Shown here: positions 48,956-58,072 of the stretch, piece by piece | Numbering within the stretch: position 1 is the stretch's first letter | Layout of the letters: the number at the start of each line of letters is the position of its first letter | From: Flavobacterium keumense | GTDB lineage: Bacteria; Bacteroidota; Bacteroidia; Flavobacteriales; Flavobacteriaceae | Assembly (NCBI RefSeq): GCF_029866485.1 | Contig: NZ_CP092332.1 | Location: 1,116,001-1,180,000, forward strand | Length of the DNA stretch: 64,000 nucleotides | Direction of reading: 5' to 3' | Made by a program: the position numbers and the translations under genes | Notes under the pieces: generated by a model | Told to the model about the DNA's origin: nothing | The model's database searches: none | The model's input: the letters and a program-made list of their open reading frames with translations, nothing else

Positions 48956-51346
48956 ATGAAAATAGTTAAAAAAGTACTGGTTGTAATTGTTTCAATTTTG
49001 GCACTCCTAATTTTGGCATTGGTTGGCTATGCCTTTTATTCCAAGCCCAAATACGAAGGAGAACTACCGCTGAAAAACATTCAAAAAGAAACAACAGTTT
49101 ACTTTGATGAATTTGGCGTGCCGCATATTTACGCCGAAAATACAACCGATGCTATGGAAGCCTTGGGTTATGTTCATGCTCAAGACCGCTTGTGGCAAAT
49201 GGAGTTAATGCGCCGAATTGCACCGGGGCGCTTGTCTGAGATTTTTGGTTCGGTGGCGTTAAAAAATGATAAATTCTTTACCGGATTAGGAATTGAAGAA
49301 GCTTCGGCGAAGGCCATTGCTCAATTGGATAAAAACAGTCCGAGTTACCAATTGACGCAAGCTTATTTGGATGGCATCAATCAATACATAGCAGAAGGAA
49401 AAACGCCTATTGAATTTCAGTTACTCGGAATCCAAAAGCAAAAATTTGAGATAAAAGACGTGTACAATATTTTTGGCTACATGGCATTTAGTTTTGCTAT
49501 GGCACAAAAATCAGATCCTTTGATGACGGATTTGCGGAATAAATACGGCATGGAGTATTTGAAAGATTTTGGTTTAGAAAGCGAATTTAATACCACTAAA
49601 ATCAAAAATGCTAAGGAGAATGTTCAGGAATATTCTGCTATAGCTAAATCGGTCGCTTCTTTGTTAGATCAATCACCTATCCCACCATTCATTGGTAGTA
49701 ACAGTTGGGTTATTGCCCCGCAAAAGACCAAAAATGGTAAAGTGATTTTTGCAAATGATCCACACATTGGCTTCTCACAACCTGGTACATGGTACGAAGC
49801 ACATTTGGTAACGCCTGATTATGAAATGTATGGCTGTTATTTGGCAGGAACTCCTTTTCCGTTATTAGGTCATAATCATCAATATGCCTACGGATTGACG
49901 ATGTTTGAAAATGACGATATTGATTTGTACCAAGAAGAAAATAGTGCGACAGATGTTACAAAATACAATACTCCTACAGGATTGAGTGCCTATGAAACAA
50001 GAACTAAAACAATTAAAGTTAAGGATACTTCGGATGTGGTGATAAACGTTAAAGTAAGTCGCCATGGACCTATTGTAAATGATTTGATTGATGGTTTACA
50101 AAAGGACAAACCCGTAGCCTTATCGTGGATTTATACCCAACAACCTATTTTAATTTTAGATGCAGTGTATGCTCTTTCGCATGCTAAGGATAAAGCCGAT
50201 TTTCAAAAAGGGGTTCAATTGATCGCGGCACCTGGTTTGAACGTGATGTATGGTGATGCCAAAGGCAATGTAGCTTGGTGGGCCACCGGAAAATTATACA
50301 AACACAATGTGGGTGTGAATCCTAATTTTATTTTGGATGGAGCTAGCGGAAAAGACGATATTAAAGAATATTTGGATTTCTCCAAAAATCCTTCGGCAGT
50401 CAATCCGAGTTGGAATTATGTGTATTCGGCTAATAATCAACCCGAAGCGATTGACGGATTTTTATATCCAGGCTATTATTTACCAGAAGATAGAGCCAAG
50501 CGAATTGTTCAACTATTGGATTCAAAATCCAATTGGGATAAGGAATCAGCAAGTAAAATGATTTTTGATAATACATCATCAGTAGCACCATCGGTGGTTC
50601 AAAATTTAACGACTGCATTAGATAACAATGCTCTTTCTAAAACCGAAAAAGAAGCTCTTGTTGTGCTGAAAAATTGGAAAGGATCTAATAATCTAGCAGA
50701 GGTAGCACCAACAATTTATAACAAATGGATTTATCTGTATCTAAAAAACACCTTTCAAGACGAAATGGGTGAAGCAGGTTTTAAACAGTTTTTAAGCACC
50801 CATATTATGAAGCAAGTGGTAGCGAGACAAATCGTCAACACCCAATCACTTTGGTGGGACAATGTTACCACTAAAAATGAAAAAGAAACTCGAGAACAAA
50901 TTATAACGAAGTCTTTTAAAGAAGCAATTGCTGCTTTGGAAGGTCAATTGGGGAAATCAATTACTGCTTGGACTTGGAACAAAGTACATACGGTAGAACA
51001 CCAACATCCTTTAGGAAAAGTAAATGCATTGAAACCATTTTTTAATGTAGGCCCTTTTGAAGTTTCTGGTTCAATGGAAGTGATTAACAATTTGTTTTTT
51101 GATTTTACTGAAGACGGCAAGTATCTGGTAAAAGGAGGACCTTCAACTAGACGAATTATTGATTTTTCGGATATTGAAAATAGTTGGAGTATTCTGCCAA
51201 CAGGTCAATCTGGAAATCCGATGAGTCCCCATTATAAAGATCAAGCCGAAATGTACAATACAGGAAAGTTCAGAAAAATGAAATTGAACAAAGCTGAAAT
51301 TGTTAGAACTTCAACAAAATTGGTTTTTATTCCTAATAAAAAGTAA
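48956..51346 (+). CDS. Penicillin acylase family protein (Ntn hydrolase)
   Basis: A 796-residue exported precursor of the penicillin/AHL acylase family, which cleaves itself and hydrolyses amide bonds. An N-terminal hydrophobic segment (about 6-26) would anchor or export it. The alpha part includes VYFDEFGVPHIYAENTTDAM. The predicted catalytic Ser248 begins the beta chain in FIGSNSWVIAP after a glycine, and NDPHIGFSQPGTWYEAHL follows. The substrate may be a beta-lactam, an acyl-homoserine lactone or a peptide; sequence does not tell. It lies between kynU and kmo, with no evident pathway link. Confidence 0.9.
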   Translation: MKIVKKVLVVIVSILALLILALVGYAFYSKPKYEGELPLKNIQKETTVYFDEFGVPHIYAENTTDAMEALGYVHAQDRLWQMELMRRIAPGRLSEIFGSVALKNDKFFTGLGIEEASAKAIAQLDKNSPSYQLTQAYLDGINQYIAEGKTPIEFQLLGIQKQKFEIKDVYNIFGYMAFSFAMAQKSDPLMTDLRNKYGMEYLKDFGLESEFNTTKIKNAKENVQEYSAIAKSVASLLDQSPIPPFIGSNSWVIAPQKTKNGKVIFANDPHIGFSQPGTWYEAHLVTPDYEMYGCYLAGTPFPLLGHNHQYAYGLTMFENDDIDLYQEENSATDVTKYNTPTGLSAYETRTKTIKVKDTSDVVINVKVSRHGPIVNDLIDGLQKDKPVALSWIYTQQPILILDAVYALSHAKDKADFQKGVQLIAAPGLNVMYGDAKGNVAWWATGKLYKHNVGVNPNFILDGASGKDDIKEYLDFSKNPSAVNPSWNYVYSANNQPEAIDGFLYPGYYLPEDRAKRIVQLLDSKSNWDKESASKMIFDNTSSVAPSVVQNLTTALDNNALSKTEKEALVVLKNWKGSNNLAEVAPTIYNKWIYLYLKNTFQDEMGEAGFKQFLSTHIMKQVVARQIVNTQSLWWDNVTTKNEKETREQIITKSFKEAIAALEGQLGKSITAWTWNKVHTVEHQHPLGKVNALKPFFNVGPFEVSGSMEVINNLFFDFTEDGKYLVKGGPSTRRIIDFSDIENSWSILPTGQSGNPMSPHYKDQAEMYNTGKFRKMKLNKAEIVRTSTKLVFIPNKK

Positions 51347-51378
51347 ACGATACTAAAGAGGCTATTGCAATAAATGAG

Positions 51379-51386
51379 TAATTTTG
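51379..51386 (+). promoter_or_regulatory. -7 box of kmo
   Basis: TAATTTTG, 21 bases before ATG 51408. An in-frame TTG (51384) lies inside this box and is therefore unlikely as a start. Confidence 0.6.
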
Positions 51387-51407
51387 CCTAACTTTTATAA
51401 AATAGTA

Positions 51408-52751
51408 ATGCAAACTCCTCAGAATATTGCAATCGTTGGTTCCGGATTAGTAGGTTCGCTGTTAGCAATTTATTTGCGTAAAGCAGGTCATACCGTCCAT
51501 ATTTATGATAGAAGTCCGGATATTCGGCAAATTGAATTTTCAGGGCGTTCTATTAATTTAGCGATGTCCAATCGAGGTTGGAAAGCCTTAGATGGAGTAG
51601 GAGTGGGAGATGCTGTTCGTGAAATTGCCATTCCCATGGACAAGCGCGCGATTCATTTAGTAGATAAACTCAATTTTCAACCGTACGGACAAGAAGGAGA
51701 GGCTATTTATTCTATTTCAAGAGGTCTTTTGAATCGAAAAATGATTGATTTGGCGGAAGCCGCTGGAGCCGAATTCTTTTTTGAACAACGCATTTGGGAT
51801 GTTACGCTTGCTGATGCCACTTTGCATATTGGCGAAACCGAACGCGGTGCTTGGGAAGAAAAAAAATACGATATGGTTTTTGGAGCGGATGGTGCTTTTT
51901 CTCGAATTCGCCATCGCATGCAACGCCAGAGTATGTTTGATTATTCACAAGAATTTTTAAAAATCGGCTACAAAGAATTAAATATTCCTGCCAATGCTGA
52001 TGGGTCTCATAAATTAGATCCGAATTCTTTCCATATTTGGCCTCGTGGCGAATACATGTTGATTGCTTTGCCTAATTTAGACGGGAGCTTTACTTGTACT
52101 TTATTTATGCCTTTTGAGGGAGACAATTCTTTGGAAGAGTTGAAAGATATGAAGTTGGTAGAAGCGTTTTTTGCTAAAAACTTTCCTGATGCCATTGATG
52201 TTATCCCTAAGTTAGCGGATGATTTTTTTAAAAATCCTACTAGTACTTTGGTGACTATGAAATGTTTTCCATGGACGTTTGAAGATAAAATAGCCTTAAT
52301 TGGAGATGCTAGTCATGCCATTGTGCCGTTTTATGGACAAGGAATGAATGCTGGGTTTGAAGATATAACAGTCTTGAACGAAATGATGCAGCAGTATGGA
52401 GACGACTGGAAAACCATTTTTTCAGAATATCAAAAATCAAGAAAGCCTAATGCAGACGCGATTGCCGAATTGTCCTATCGCAATTTCATGGAAATGAGTA
52501 CTAAAACGGCTGATGAAAAATTCTTATTACAAAAGAAAATCGAAAAGGTGTTTTCAGACAAACATCCAAACTTATGGATTCCTTTATATAGTAGGGTAAC
52601 GTTTAGTGACCGACCGTATACCGAAGCTCTAGCTATTGGCGATGCCCAAAATGCTATCATGGAAGAGGTTTTAAAAATGCCTAACATTGATAAAAATTGG
52701 GATTCGGAAGAAGTGGAGCATACAATATTGAAATTACTTCAATTAAAATAA
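51408..52751 (+). CDS. kmo: Kynurenine 3-monooxygenase
   Basis: FAD-dependent aromatic hydroxylase (447 aa) turning kynurenine into 3-hydroxykynurenine with NADPH and O2. The FAD motif AIVGSGLVGSLLAIYLRKAG begins near residue 7. IEFSGRSINLAMSNRGW near 46 is a KMO hallmark, and ALIGDASHAIVPFYGQGMNA near 303 is the second FAD motif. A C-terminal region of about 100 residues fits the membrane-associated end of KMO. With kynU it gives two steps of tryptophan breakdown; the tryptophan dioxygenase is not in the window. Confidence 0.95.
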   Translation: MQTPQNIAIVGSGLVGSLLAIYLRKAGHTVHIYDRSPDIRQIEFSGRSINLAMSNRGWKALDGVGVGDAVREIAIPMDKRAIHLVDKLNFQPYGQEGEAIYSISRGLLNRKMIDLAEAAGAEFFFEQRIWDVTLADATLHIGETERGAWEEKKYDMVFGADGAFSRIRHRMQRQSMFDYSQEFLKIGYKELNIPANADGSHKLDPNSFHIWPRGEYMLIALPNLDGSFTCTLFMPFEGDNSLEELKDMKLVEAFFAKNFPDAIDVIPKLADDFFKNPTSTLVTMKCFPWTFEDKIALIGDASHAIVPFYGQGMNAGFEDITVLNEMMQQYGDDWKTIFSEYQKSRKPNADAIAELSYRNFMEMSTKTADEKFLLQKKIEKVFSDKHPNLWIPLYSRVTFSDRPYTEALAIGDAQNAIMEEVLKMPNIDKNWDSEEVEHTILKLLQLK

Positions 52752-53117
52752 TCAAGCTTCTTCTCGGTGTACTTTATTAAAGTCAAATGCAGGAGTACAA
52801 ATAGCTATATATTCACAAGGAGACTCAAACGGATTGTAATATTGAACTCTTGTGTTTTTCTCAATTTTAATGGATTGCCCAGCTTCTAATACTAGTACTT
52901 CGTCTTCAATAATGAATTGTTTCTTCCCACTAATGATATAGGTGTACTCTTCAAACTCTGGTGTTTGAAAAGGTTCGCTCCATCCTGCAGGAGCTATCAT
53001 GTGTGCAATAGAGATGTCAGGATTATTAGTGCTTGCCAATCCATGATGTTCTTCAATAAGTTTGCCATCAGTTGTAGGAACAACAAACGGGCTTTTCTGT
53101 AAAGTGTATTTTTTCAT
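52752..53117 (-). CDS. Cupin domain-containing protein
   Basis: A 121-residue single cupin barrel. The conserved strands are EYTYIISGKKQFIIEDEVL near 60 and LEAGQSIKIEKNTRVQYYNP near 78. The first cupin motif has Glu and Tyr where the metal-binding histidines usually are, so metal binding is doubtful. It is shorter than 3-hydroxyanthranilate dioxygenase and lacks its rubredoxin-like cysteines, so despite lying next to kmo it is not that enzyme. Its stop codon touches that of kmo (convergent). Function unknown. Confidence 0.8.
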   Translation of the reverse strand: MKKYTLQKSPFVVPTTDGKLIEEHHGLASTNNPDISIAHMIAPAGWSEPFQTPEFEEYTYIISGKKQFIIEDEVLVLEAGQSIKIEKNTRVQYYNPFESPCEYIAICTPAFDFNKVHREEA

Positions 53118-53135
53118 AATGAACGATGTTAAATC

Positions 53136-53504
53136 TTATTTTTTAAAAATAAAGTAAACAGCTAATAGTAGAAAACAGAAGCCAATAGCATGATTCCATC
53201 TAAAGGTTTCGTTTTTGAAAAAGGCCAAACTAAAAAGTACAAACGTTACTAATGTAATTACTTCTTGAATAACCTTGAGCTGTAACAAAGAAAAAGGCCC
53301 TCCATTTCCTCTAAATCCAATTCGATTAGCAGGAACCTGAAAAAAATATTCAAATAGTGCTAATCCCCAACTAATAAATATAATGGAGAGTAGTCCTGCA
53401 TTTTCAAACCATTTAAGTTCTTTAAACTTAAGATGCCCATACCAAGCTAATGTCATAAACATATTGGATAGAATCAAAAGACCAATAGTAAGTAAACCTT
53501 TCAT
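53136..53504 (-). CDS. DMT family (DUF486) small membrane protein
   Basis: A 122-residue integral membrane protein with about four hydrophobic helices, of the DUF486 family related to small drug/metabolite transporters. Diagnostic stretches are NMFMTLAWYGHLKF near 14, SWGLALFEYFFQVPANRIG near 46 and LLQLKVIQEVITLVTF near 73. It sits 18 bases upstream of the cupin gene on the same strand and the two may be co-transcribed. Transport substrate unknown. Confidence 0.85.
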   Translation of the reverse strand: MKGLLTIGLLILSNMFMTLAWYGHLKFKELKWFENAGLLSIIFISWGLALFEYFFQVPANRIGFRGNGGPFSLLQLKVIQEVITLVTFVLFSLAFFKNETFRWNHAIGFCFLLLAVYFIFKK

Positions 53505-53858
53505 AAATTAATTATTGAATTGCAAAAATAAGAATCTAACAATAATTAATATTTCACATTGTTGACGAATTTTAAGTAAATAGTCTTTAGTTTTATTACA
53601 ACTAGTTGGTGTCAGTTGTACTAGAGTTTAAGATCAATGTAAAATCCTTAATTTCGGATCTATTGAGTCCTGATAGTAGGTTTTTGAGAGGAACTACATC
53701 GTTTTTTATGAAAAAAATAAAAATTTTATATCTAAATTTTTTTTCTTCTTTTATTGATAAATTATTTTAATATTTAGGGCTTGAGTGAGTTTTTTGTAGT
53801 AAACAATCGTTTTCGTTGTGTATTTTTTATTAAATAAAAAAAAAACAAAAAGAAACGC

Positions 53859-53887
53859 AATTGGTTTGACTAAAATTAACACCAATT
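53859..53887. repeat. Inverted repeat upstream of the exbB promoter
   Basis: AATTGGT (53859-53865) and ACCAATT (53881-53887) flank 15 bases. The 491-base gap 53505-53995 is otherwise AT-rich with poly-A and poly-T tracts; apart from this, a small palindrome CAACTAGTTG near 53600 and the promoter box at 53934, I see nothing in it. Confidence 0.35.
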
Positions 53888-53933
53888 AAATCAAAAAAAG
53901 TTTTTTTATTTAAACTAAAAATATAAATTTGCT

Positions 53934-53941
53934 CCACTACA
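53934..53941 (+). promoter_or_regulatory. -7 box of the exbB-exbD-tonB operon
   Basis: TAAATTTG, 55 bases before the exbB ATG; the -33 region is T-rich without a clear TTG. Confidence 0.55.
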
Positions 53942-53995
53942 AGTTTATTTAAACACAAAAAATTAAATTATTTAAAACTATTAAAATTTAAAAAA

Positions 53996-54814
53996 ATGGC
54001 AAACGTTAAAAAAGAAAATGGACCAAAAGGTGGAGGAGCAATTTCAGGAATTATCATCGGAGCATGTATCTTCGTAGGATGGATTATTTGGAATTTTATT
54101 ATGGGTAATGGAGCAAACTTCGAAGGTGGAGTTAATACAGGACACCCACTACCAGGAAACTATTTAGCAATGGTATACAAAGGAGGTCCTATCGTTCCAG
54201 TATTATTAGGGTGTTTATTAATGGTTATCGTATTTTCATTTGAGCGTTTCGCTGTAATTTCTAAGGCAGCAGGAAAAGGTAACTTAGATGCTTTTATGAA
54301 AAATGTACAAGCAAGTATTACTAAAGGAGATATTGATGGAGCTATTGCTTCTTGTGACAAACAACAAGGATCTGTTGCAAATGCAATCAAATCAGCTTTA
54401 TTGAAATACCAAGATGTAAAAGCAGAAGGATTAGATAGCGAAGCTGCTGCTGAAACTATTCATAAAGAAATTGAAGAAGCTACTTCATTAGAAATGCCAA
54501 TGTTAGAGAAGCACATGACTATCCTTTCTACATTAGTATCTTTAGGTACATTAGCTGGTTTGTTAGGAACAGTAACAGGGATGATTAAAGCGTTTGGTGC
54601 GTTAGCTTCTGCTGGAACTCCAGACCAAGCTGCTTTGGCAAATGGTATCTCTGAAGCGTTGATTAACACCGCTACAGGTATTTCTACTTCTGCATTAGCA
54701 ATTATTACTTACAATTTGTTTACTTCTAAAATTGATACTTTGACGTATTCAATTGATGAGGCTGGTAATACAATTGTAAACACTTACAGACACTTCAGAA
54801 GTTCAAAAAAATAA
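53996..54814 (+). CDS. exbB: MotA/TolQ/ExbB proton channel family protein
   Basis: Inner-membrane proton channel subunit (272 aa) that powers TonB. Three membrane segments are visible: about 16-37 (SGIIIGACIFVGWIIW), about 68-85 (VPVLLGCLLMVIVFSF), and the long pair of helices containing LVSLGTLAGLLGTVTGMIKA near 182 and NTATGISTSALAIITYNLF near 225, the TolQ/ExbB signature. Followed by two exbD genes, tonB, a PstS-like lipoprotein and a TPR protein in a layout typical of Flavobacteria. Energises TonB-dependent uptake across the outer membrane. Confidence 0.92.
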   Translation: MANVKKENGPKGGGAISGIIIGACIFVGWIIWNFIMGNGANFEGGVNTGHPLPGNYLAMVYKGGPIVPVLLGCLLMVIVFSFERFAVISKAAGKGNLDAFMKNVQASITKGDIDGAIASCDKQQGSVANAIKSALLKYQDVKAEGLDSEAAAETIHKEIEEATSLEMPMLEKHMTILSTLVSLGTLAGLLGTVTGMIKAFGALASAGTPDQAALANGISEALINTATGISTSALAIITYNLFTSKIDTLTYSIDEAGNTIVNTYRHFRSSKK

Positions 54815-54883
54815 TTAATTAATTAATTCTAATGAGTTTTTAATGTAAAAAGCAACTCATTAAATTATAATACAAATAAAGTA

Positions 54884-55492
54884 ATGGCTGTAAAAATGTC
54901 CAAAAAAGCTGCGTCTATTGATATGACCGCTATGTGTGATGTTGCCTTTCTATTGCTTACGTTCTTTATTTTGACTGCTACAGCCAAGATTCCAGAACCT
55001 TTGCCAGTAGACACACCAGCATCAACAGTTCAAACTAAATTGCCAGACACTGATTTAGCTACTATTACCGTAGGAAAAGGAAAAGTTTTCTTTGATTTAA
55101 AAGGTAGAGAAGTTAGAAAAAGGACTTTAGAATTAATGGGTCAAAAATACGGAGTTGAATTTACAGAAGATGAAGCTGCTAAATTTGCTTTAATGGAAGG
55201 ATTTGGAGTGCCAATCGCTAATCTTAAGCAAATCATTGCAATGACTAGTTCGGAAAGAGGTAAATCCAATCAACCAGGAATCCCTAAAGATTCTTTAGAT
55301 AATCAGTTGTCTCAGTGGATTCAAAATGCTCGAATAGCAAATATTGAAATTGACGATAAAGAATTGCAGATTGCAATCAAAGGCGATGCAAGAGAAGAGT
55401 ATCCATCTATTAAAAAAGTGATGGATATCTTACAAGATCAAAAAATCAATAGCTTTAATTTAGTTACTGGTTTAAGAGCAAAAGACAAATAA
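54884..55492 (+). CDS. exbD: ExbD/TolR family biopolymer transport protein (first copy)
   Basis: A 202-residue protein with one membrane helix (about 17-36, CDVAFLLLTFFILTATA) preceded by the family motif with a membrane Asp (IDMTAMCDVAFLLLTFF), used for proton passage. The periplasmic domain ends with YPSIKKVMDILQDQKINSFN. It contains a longer insert than classical ExbD (about 60-140). Lies between exbB and a second exbD, so the complex probably holds two different ExbD chains. Confidence 0.92.
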   Translation: MAVKMSKKAASIDMTAMCDVAFLLLTFFILTATAKIPEPLPVDTPASTVQTKLPDTDLATITVGKGKVFFDLKGREVRKRTLELMGQKYGVEFTEDEAAKFALMEGFGVPIANLKQIIAMTSSERGKSNQPGIPKDSLDNQLSQWIQNARIANIEIDDKELQIAIKGDAREEYPSIKKVMDILQDQKINSFNLVTGLRAKDK

Positions 55493-55510
55493 TATTTAAA
55501 AGATACTAAA

Positions 55511-56068
55511 ATGGCTGAATTAAATACCGGCGACGGTGGTGGTAAAAAAGGCGATGGTAAGGTAAGAAGTAAAAAATCCAATGCGAAAGTTGATTTGACA
55601 GCGATGGTGGATTTGGCATTCTTATTGATAACATTCTTTATGCTTACGACTACCTTGTCAAAACCTCAATCGATGAGTTTGGGGTTGCCAGATAAAGAAG
55701 ATAAACCAGATCCAAAGAATCAGGTTAAAGTAGATGAAAATCGTACTATGACGATTCTTCTTGGAGATAACGATAAGTTGGTTCGTTATGTAGGTTTGTT
55801 AGCGACTCCTGTTGCTGGAGGAGCTCCTAAAGACTTCTCTTACGGTAAAGAAGGGATTCGCAAAGAATTAATTGCAAGAAAGAAATTAGTTCTTGAATAT
55901 ACAGGAAATAAAGACAAAGGGATGATTGTAATAATCAAACCGAGTAAAAAGTCAAATTATAGAAACTTAGTTGATATATTAGATGAAATGGCAATTGTTG
56001 ATGTTCCTACATATGCAATTGTTAATGATTATACTCCTGAGGAAACAAAATTGTTAGAAAGTAAATAA
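55511..56068 (+). CDS. exbD: ExbD/TolR family biopolymer transport protein (second copy)
   Basis: A 185-residue ExbD paralogue. Cytoplasmic N-terminus rich in Gly and Lys (GDGGGKKGDGKVRSKKSN), then a membrane helix with the conserved Asp (VDLTAMVDLAFLLITFFML, about 27-46), and a periplasmic domain ending YRNLVDILDEMAIVDVPTYA. It starts 18 bases after the first exbD. Works with ExbB and TonB in energy transfer to the outer membrane. Confidence 0.92.
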   Translation: MAELNTGDGGGKKGDGKVRSKKSNAKVDLTAMVDLAFLLITFFMLTTTLSKPQSMSLGLPDKEDKPDPKNQVKVDENRTMTILLGDNDKLVRYVGLLATPVAGGAPKDFSYGKEGIRKELIARKKLVLEYTGNKDKGMIVIIKPSKKSNYRNLVDILDEMAIVDVPTYAIVNDYTPEETKLLESK

Positions 56069-56106
56069 GAACTTCTTGTTGCTCAATAACCTAATAATTA
56101 TATAAA

Positions 56107-56905
56107 ATGAAATTAGATATATTTACAAACCAATGGCTTGATATCGTATTCGAGGGTCGAAATAAGGCTTATGGGGCTTATGATCTTAGAAAAAAAGAAT
56201 ACTAAGACCACTGTTAAGGCATTAATTATTGGAGCGATTGTATTTTCGTTTGCAGTTGCAGCTCCATTAATTATGAGCTTATTGCCAGATTCTTCAAGTG
56301 ATGATGAAGGATTGGATACAAAAATTGTAACCATGAAATTACCTCCTAAGAAAGAACAGCCTAAAAAAGATCTTCCGCCACCTCCACCACCTCCACCAAA
56401 AGTGGATCAAGTTAAATTTGTTAAGCCTGTAGTGGCTAAAGCTGAAGAGGTTACCGAAGAACCACCAAAAATTACTGAAATCAAAGATAAGAAACTAGGT
56501 AATGAAACTATCAAAGGAGATCCTGATGCTGAATTGACTGTTGAACCAGTTGGTAATGGTACTGCTGCAGTTGTAGAAGAAGTAGATAATACTATTTATA
56601 ATACTGCAGGTATCGAAGTGAAACCAGATTTTCCTGGTGGAATGGAAAAATTCTACAAGTTTGTAGGGAATAATTACCAAACTCCTGAAGAAGAAGGATT
56701 GAAAGGGAAAGTATATGTTACTTTCGTAGTAGAGAAAGACGGATCTTTGACCGATATTAAAGTAATTAGAGATATTGGTTACGGAACAGGTAAAGAAGCA
56801 ATACGTGTTTTAAACAAATGTCCAAAATGGACTCCTGGAGAGCAAAATGGTAAAAAAGTAAGAGTGTTATATTCTCTTCCAATTACTATCCAATCTGCAG
56901 AATAA
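56107..56905 (+). CDS. tonB: Energy transducer TonB, frameshifted at an A7 run
   Basis: TonB links the ExbBD proton motor to outer-membrane receptors. The expected start (MKLDIFTNQWLDIVFEG at 56107) reads through KAYGAYDLRKKEY and hits a stop at 56203. The rest (membrane helix ALIIGAIVFSFAVAAPLI, Pro-rich PPPPPPPPK spacer, TonB C-terminal domain ending YSLPITIQSAE) is in the +1 frame. Deleting one A from the A7 run near 56191 restores a single 265-codon frame with RKKNTKTTVKAL at the junction. Either a sequencing error, a real mutation, or re-initiation at ATG 56180, which would give 241 residues with the membrane helix intact. Confidence 0.85.
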
Positions 56906-57135
56906 TGTTTAAAAACTTTGTTACTAGTTTTCAGAAGAAATCGCTCAAAGGGCGATTTCTTCTCGTTATAGGAATTTTGTTTTTAGTATCCTATTTAGTT
57001 TTAGGATTATTGGTTATCTTTATGAAGCATTTTCCTTTGCAAATGCAATACAATTATAGAATCGCTTTTGGCGTACTGCTAATCGTTTATTCTCTTTTTA
57101 GATTCGTAAGGATAATTAATGATAACAATGATTAA
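56905..57135 (+). CDS. Small membrane protein of unknown function
   Basis: A 76-residue protein with two hydrophobic helices (about 17-38, GRFLLVIGILFLVSYLVLGL, and about 50-67, IAFGVLLIVYSLFRFV), and a basic N-terminus. No family recognised. Its ATG overlaps the tonB stop (TAATG), and the PstS-like gene follows after three bases, so it belongs to the TonB operon. Confidence 0.75.
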   Translation: MFKNFVTSFQKKSLKGRFLLVIGILFLVSYLVLGLLVIFMKHFPLQMQYNYRIAFGVLLIVYSLFRFVRIINDNND

Positions 57136-57138
57136 ATT

Positions 57139-58053
57139 ATGAGAAATTCTGTAAATTTTTCGGGTCTTATTATTTTGTTTTTATTTTTTACTTCATGTAA
57201 TAAATCCAATCAAAATAATCAAGAAACTATTTTGAAAGGGAATGCAACGCTTTTGGTTGACGAAACATTGCAGCCTATAATGGAAGACCAAATAGAGGTT
57301 TTTGAAAGTAGGTATGAAGCTAAAATTAAATTGGATGCTAAATCTGAGAATGAAGTAATTCAAGCTTTGGCTAAAGATACTTCAAGTATAGCTGTTCTTT
57401 CAAGAAAGCTTAATGAAGTAGAAATGAAGATTTTTGAATCTAGAAAGATTATTCCAAAGGTTACCCCTATAGCTATTGATGCAATTGCTTTTATAACTAA
57501 TGCGGGTACTAAAGATACCTTAATTGCTTTGAGTGATGTTTTGGATTTTATGAAAGGGAAATCAGTAGGGAATATCAAAGGTTTGGTTTTTGACAATCCT
57601 AACTCAAGTACAGTTCGCTATATGAATAATTTAGCAGGCTTGTCAGCAATTCCAGAAAAAGGTGTATTTTCTTTTGGAACAAACAATGAAGTTATTAAAT
57701 TTGTTTCCGATAATCAAGGAATGATTGGTGTAGTTGGTATGAATTGGCTTTCACAGCCTACACCAGCAATGCAACGCTATGTTGACAAAGTGAACATTTT
57801 GAGCGTTAAAGGATTGAAAGATTCGAACTATTATGCACCAGATCAAAATACAATAGCTGAAGGAAAATATCCTTTGGCACGCGATTTGTTTATTGTAAAT
57901 TGTCAAGGCTATTCAGGATTAGGAATGGGATTTGCCTCTTTTGTGGCTGGAGATATTGGTCAACGAATTATTTTAAAATCAGGATTGCTACCCGTTAAAG
58001 TACCTCCTAGAAAATTAGTTATCAGAAAAGAGATTACCAACGATAAGAATTAA
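57139..58053 (+). CDS. PstS-like phosphate-type substrate-binding lipoprotein
   Basis: A 304-residue lipoprotein: signal peptide with lipobox ending FFTSC (Cys near 20), then a periplasmic-binding-protein fold resembling PstS. LLVDETLQPIMEDQIEVF opens the first lobe, FDNPNSSTVRYMNNLAGL near 155 matches the PstS hinge region, and GMIGVVGMNWLS follows. No Pst permease genes are nearby; instead it is fixed between the TonB genes and a TPR gene, so its role may be in TonB-linked envelope function. Phosphate binding is not established. Confidence 0.83.
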   Translation: MRNSVNFSGLIILFLFFTSCNKSNQNNQETILKGNATLLVDETLQPIMEDQIEVFESRYEAKIKLDAKSENEVIQALAKDTSSIAVLSRKLNEVEMKIFESRKIIPKVTPIAIDAIAFITNAGTKDTLIALSDVLDFMKGKSVGNIKGLVFDNPNSSTVRYMNNLAGLSAIPEKGVFSFGTNNEVIKFVSDNQGMIGVVGMNWLSQPTPAMQRYVDKVNILSVKGLKDSNYYAPDQNTIAEGKYPLARDLFIVNCQGYSGLGMGFASFVAGDIGQRIILKSGLLPVKVPPRKLVIRKEITNDKN

Positions 58054-58072
58054 ATAAATTATAATTATAAAG

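Noticed and set aside
51384..51407. TTG start eight codons upstream for kmo
   Set aside because: The TTG is part of the -7 box TAATTTTG; the FAD motif is correctly placed from ATG 51408.
52752..53117. Cupin gene as 3-hydroxyanthranilate dioxygenase completing the kynurenine pathway
   Set aside because: Too short, lacks the metal-binding His pattern and the C-terminal cysteine motif of that enzyme.
53505..53995. A small RNA or coding gene in the gap before exbB
   Set aside because: Only AT-rich tracts, small palindromes and a promoter box were found; no plausible frame or stable RNA fold.
56190..56200. Programmed ribosomal frameshifting at the A7 run of tonB
   Set aside because: The shift needed is +1 (or -2), not the -1 that A-AAA-AAG sites promote; a deletion-type error, mutation or re-initiation at 56180 is simpler.
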